Shown piece after piece: positions 7,361 through 8,178 of a stretch of 8,178 nt of DNA. The notes below the pieces were generated by a model that was not told where the DNA came from, did not search any database, and saw only the letters and a list, made by a program, of their open reading frames with translations. How positions within the stretch are numbered: the stretch's first letter is position 1; each line of letters opens with the position of its first letter. The stretch is taken from assembly GCA_947245315.1 (NCBI GenBank), contig CAMXNV010000094.1, positions 1-8,178 of the forward strand. The letters run 5' to 3'. The DNA comes from an uncultured Oscillibacter sp. GTDB lineage: Bacteria > Bacillota > Clostridia > Oscillospirales > Oscillospiraceae. The position numbers were made by a program, and so were the translations under genes.

Positions 7361-7382
7361 TTTGGTTTATGTGAACAGGCCC
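7361..7382 (-). repeat. Right terminal inverted repeat of the MITE-like element
   Basis: Ends GAACAGGCCC directly before TA at 7383-7384. Its reverse complement matches the left end at 7222-7244 apart from two substitutions and one indel. Confidence 0.75.
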
Positions 7383-7396
7383 TAAAGTTCTTTTTG

Positions 7397-7422
7397 ATTC
7401 TTTTTCTTTCAAGAAAAAGAAT
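7397..7422. repeat. Perfect 12-bp-arm AT-rich palindrome next to a ribosome-binding site
   Basis: ATTCTTTTTCTT (7397-7408) and AAGAAAAAGAAT (7411-7422) are exact reverse complements separated by TC. A second TTCTTTTT at 7388-7395 precedes the one at 7398-7405 with a 10-bp period. The palindrome ends 2 nt before the AAGGAGG of the next gene. In RNA it would fold into a hairpin abutting the Shine-Dalgarno; in DNA it could be an operator or another dispersed repeat. It lacks the GC-rich stem and trailing T run of a terminator. Confidence 0.7.
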
Positions 7423-7424
7423 GG

Positions 7425-7431
7425 AAGGAGG
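7425..7431 (+). promoter_or_regulatory. Ribosome-binding site of the 83-aa protein gene
   Basis: AAGGAGG lies 9 nt before ATG 7441 and supports that start as a real gene rather than a chance frame. Confidence 0.75.
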
Positions 7432-7440
7432 CAGAACATA

Positions 7441-7692
7441 ATGAATGAGAACATGGTGGCCGAGCAGCTCCGAAAGAACCCGGCGGCGCTGCGGGCCCTG
7501 ATGCAGTCCCGGGACGGGCAGGCGCTGATGCAGATGCTGACCCAGGGGGACGGGGGCGCCGGCTTGCAGCGGGCGGTCCAGTCCGCCGCCAAGGGCGACA
7601 CCGCGGCGATGGTGCAGATGGTCAACCGGATCATGGAGTCCCCGGAGGGGGCGGAGCTGGTGGAGCGCATCAATAAGGCCGCGCGGAGATAA
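7441..7692 (+). CDS. Small conserved-looking protein with internal duplication, function unknown
   Basis: Encodes 83 aa from an ATG with an ideal ribosome-binding site. I do not recognise a named family, though similar short Firmicute proteins seem familiar. The protein is soluble, predicted mostly helical, rich in Ala, Met and Gln, with no signal peptide or membrane segment. Residues 21-33 (MQSRDGQALMQML) align without gaps to 65-77 (MESPEGAELVERI), sharing the pattern M-x-S-x-D/E-G-x-x-L-x-x-x-L/I. Between them is LQRAVQSAAKGDTAAMV at 42-58. This suggests two related helical units. It is the first gene after the repeat-rich gap, and the next gene starts 21 nt downstream, so the pair is likely cotranscribed. 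No promoter was identified upstream. Confidence 0.82.
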   Translation: MNENMVAEQLRKNPAALRALMQSRDGQALMQMLTQGDGGAGLQRAVQSAAKGDTAAMVQMVNRIMESPEGAELVERINKAARR

Positions 7693-7713
7693 CAGGGAAG
7701 GGGGTTGGCCCGT

Positions 7714-8109
7714 ATGGCGGAATTTGATGAGAAACTGAACAGCATACTGTCCAACCCGGAAGCCATGTCCCAGATCATGCAGCTGGCCCAGTCCCTGGGC
7801 GGCGGTTCCTCCCAGCCGTCCCAGGAGCCGCCTCCGCCGCAGCCGTCCCCGCCGCCCTGGAGCCCGCCGCCGCAGGGCGGGGGAGACCTGCTGTCCTCCC
7901 TGGCCGGGGGAATGGACCCGAAGCTGATGAGCCGCCTGCTGCCGCTGCTTCAGGAGCTGGGGGGCCAGCGGGACTCCAACGCCCGGAATCTGCTCTACGC
8001 CCTGCGGCCCTACTTAAAGAGCGACCGGCAGGAGAAGATCGAGCGGGCCCTCCAGCTGGCGCGGCTGTTCCACCTGGGGAAAAAATTCCTGTCGGGATGG
8101 GAGGGCTGA
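7714..8109 (+). CDS. Small protein with proline-rich linker and basic helical C-terminus, function unknown
   Basis: Encodes 131 aa from ATG 7714. A TTG at 7705 would give 134 aa but directly abuts the ribosome-binding site (AAGGGGG, 7698-7704), whereas the ATG has 9-nt spacing. Layout: a short helix with ILSNPEAMSQIMQLAQSL at 11-28, a Ser/Pro/Gln linker at about 32-54 with several PPP runs, a Gly-rich turn at 55-66, then a helical half with MDPKLMSRLLPLLQEL at 67-82 and LLYALRPYLKSDRQEKIERA at 93-112, ending in a basic tail. No signal peptide, transmembrane segment or catalytic motif is seen. The C-terminal LLxALRPYL-xxx-RQxKI pattern recalls hypothetical proteins of other Clostridia, from memory only. 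The next gene starts 3 nt after the stop, implying an operon. Confidence 0.82.
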   Translation: MAEFDEKLNSILSNPEAMSQIMQLAQSLGGGSSQPSQEPPPPQPSPPPWSPPPQGGGDLLSSLAGGMDPKLMSRLLPLLQELGGQRDSNARNLLYALRPYLKSDRQEKIERALQLARLFHLGKKFLSGWEG

Positions 8110-8112
8110 GCC

Positions 8113-8178
8113 ATGTATAACCGGTACATCCGCAATGACAACGGCCAGGTGAATCTCATCTACCATAAAAAAGTCATA
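8113..8178 (+). CDS. Partial gene of the small-protein cluster, cut by the window end
   Basis: ATG 8113 starts 3 nt after the previous stop and is preceded by GGGAGGG at 8099-8105. Twenty-two codons are open to the window end; the N-terminus begins MYNRYIRNDNGQ and includes several Asn, Tyr and basic residues. Only this N-terminus is visible, so no function can be assigned. Position and ribosome-binding site make it a likely third member of the operon. Confidence 0.6.
   Translation, partial: MYNRYIRNDNGQVNLIYHKKVI

Larger units (their letters stand above)
7222..7382. mobile_element. MITE-like element with ~22-bp imperfect terminal inverted repeats and flanking TA
   Basis: The left end (7222-7244) reads GGGCCTGTTC-C-CATAA-G-CCC-AAA. 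The reverse complement of the right end (7361-7382) reads GGGCCTGTTC-A-CATAA-A-CC-AAA. That is about 22 bp with two mismatches and one 1-nt gap. Both ends are flanked by TA (7220-7221, 7383-7384), consistent with a TA target duplication of the kind seen with IS630/Tc1-mariner-type elements. The 161-bp interior has no transposase or credible gene and is visibly more AT-rich than the genes. It contains the perfect inverted repeat CGCACGTC (7245-7252) / GACGTGCG (7293-7300) and a 15-nt palindrome at 7257-7271. The structure is seen directly; mobility and family are inferred. Confidence 0.7.

Noticed and set aside
7111..7374. 87-codon open frame on the + strand
   Set aside because: It runs through the terminator tail and both parts of the repeat region, has no good ribosome-binding site, and its sequence is explained by the MITE-like element.
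7397..7422. Terminator from the AT-rich palindrome
   Set aside because: The stem has almost no GC and no T run follows on either strand; it sits directly before a ribosome-binding site.
7280..7440. Sigma-A promoter for the small-gene operon
   Set aside because: TTGACG at 7291-7296 is a plausible -35, but no hexamer at 16-18 nt spacing resembles TATAAT (best about 3 of 6), so no promoter is called.
7705..7713. TTG start for the 131-aa protein
   Set aside because: It directly abuts the Shine-Dalgarno sequence; ATG 7714 has normal 9-nt spacing.

Overview
The window reads as a compact, GC-rich chromosomal segment of a Clostridia-type Firmicute. It most resembles the high-GC Oscillospiraceae (Flavonifractor / Lawsonibacter / Oscillibacter group). 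This rests on gene order, strong GGAGG-type ribosome-binding sites, and heavy use of G/C-ending codons. It is an inference from memory; no database search was possible. Every supported gene lies on the + strand.

Region 1 (1-7112) looks like one long transcription unit: a 4-TM conserved membrane protein (141-683), dxs (703-2562), tlyA (2552-3376), nadK (3373-4251), argR (4248-4697), recN (4736-6418) and nth (6433-7068). dxs/tlyA overlap by 11 nt. tlyA/nadK and nadK/argR overlap by 4 nt (ATGA). The largest internal gap is 38 nt. A strong hairpin with A6 and T6 flanks (7076-7112) closes the unit. The order dxs-tlyA-(nadK)-argR-recN is the conserved Firmicute cluster that usually follows xseA-xseB-ispA. 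It mixes isoprenoid precursor synthesis (Dxs), rRNA methylation (TlyA), NADP supply (NadK), arginine control (ArgR) and DNA repair (RecN, Nth). In Bacillus and many Clostridium species spoIVB and spo0A follow recN; here nth occupies that place.

Region 2 (7113-7440) has no gene. It holds a 161-bp MITE-like element (7222-7382) with about 22-bp imperfect terminal inverted repeats and flanking TA dinucleotides. To its left is a stretch sharing short motifs with the element. To its right is a perfect 12-bp-arm AT-rich palindrome (7397-7422) ending 2 nt before the next gene's Shine-Dalgarno sequence.

Region 3 (7441-8178) is a run of small, poorly characterised genes: an 83-aa protein with an internal duplication, a 131-aa protein with a proline-rich linker, and the first 22 codons of a third gene cut by the window end. 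Their spacing suggests an operon. I know of no function for them. This group and the repeat DNA before it are the least explained part of the window. I found no tRNA, rRNA, CRISPR array, complete insertion sequence or recognisable riboswitch.
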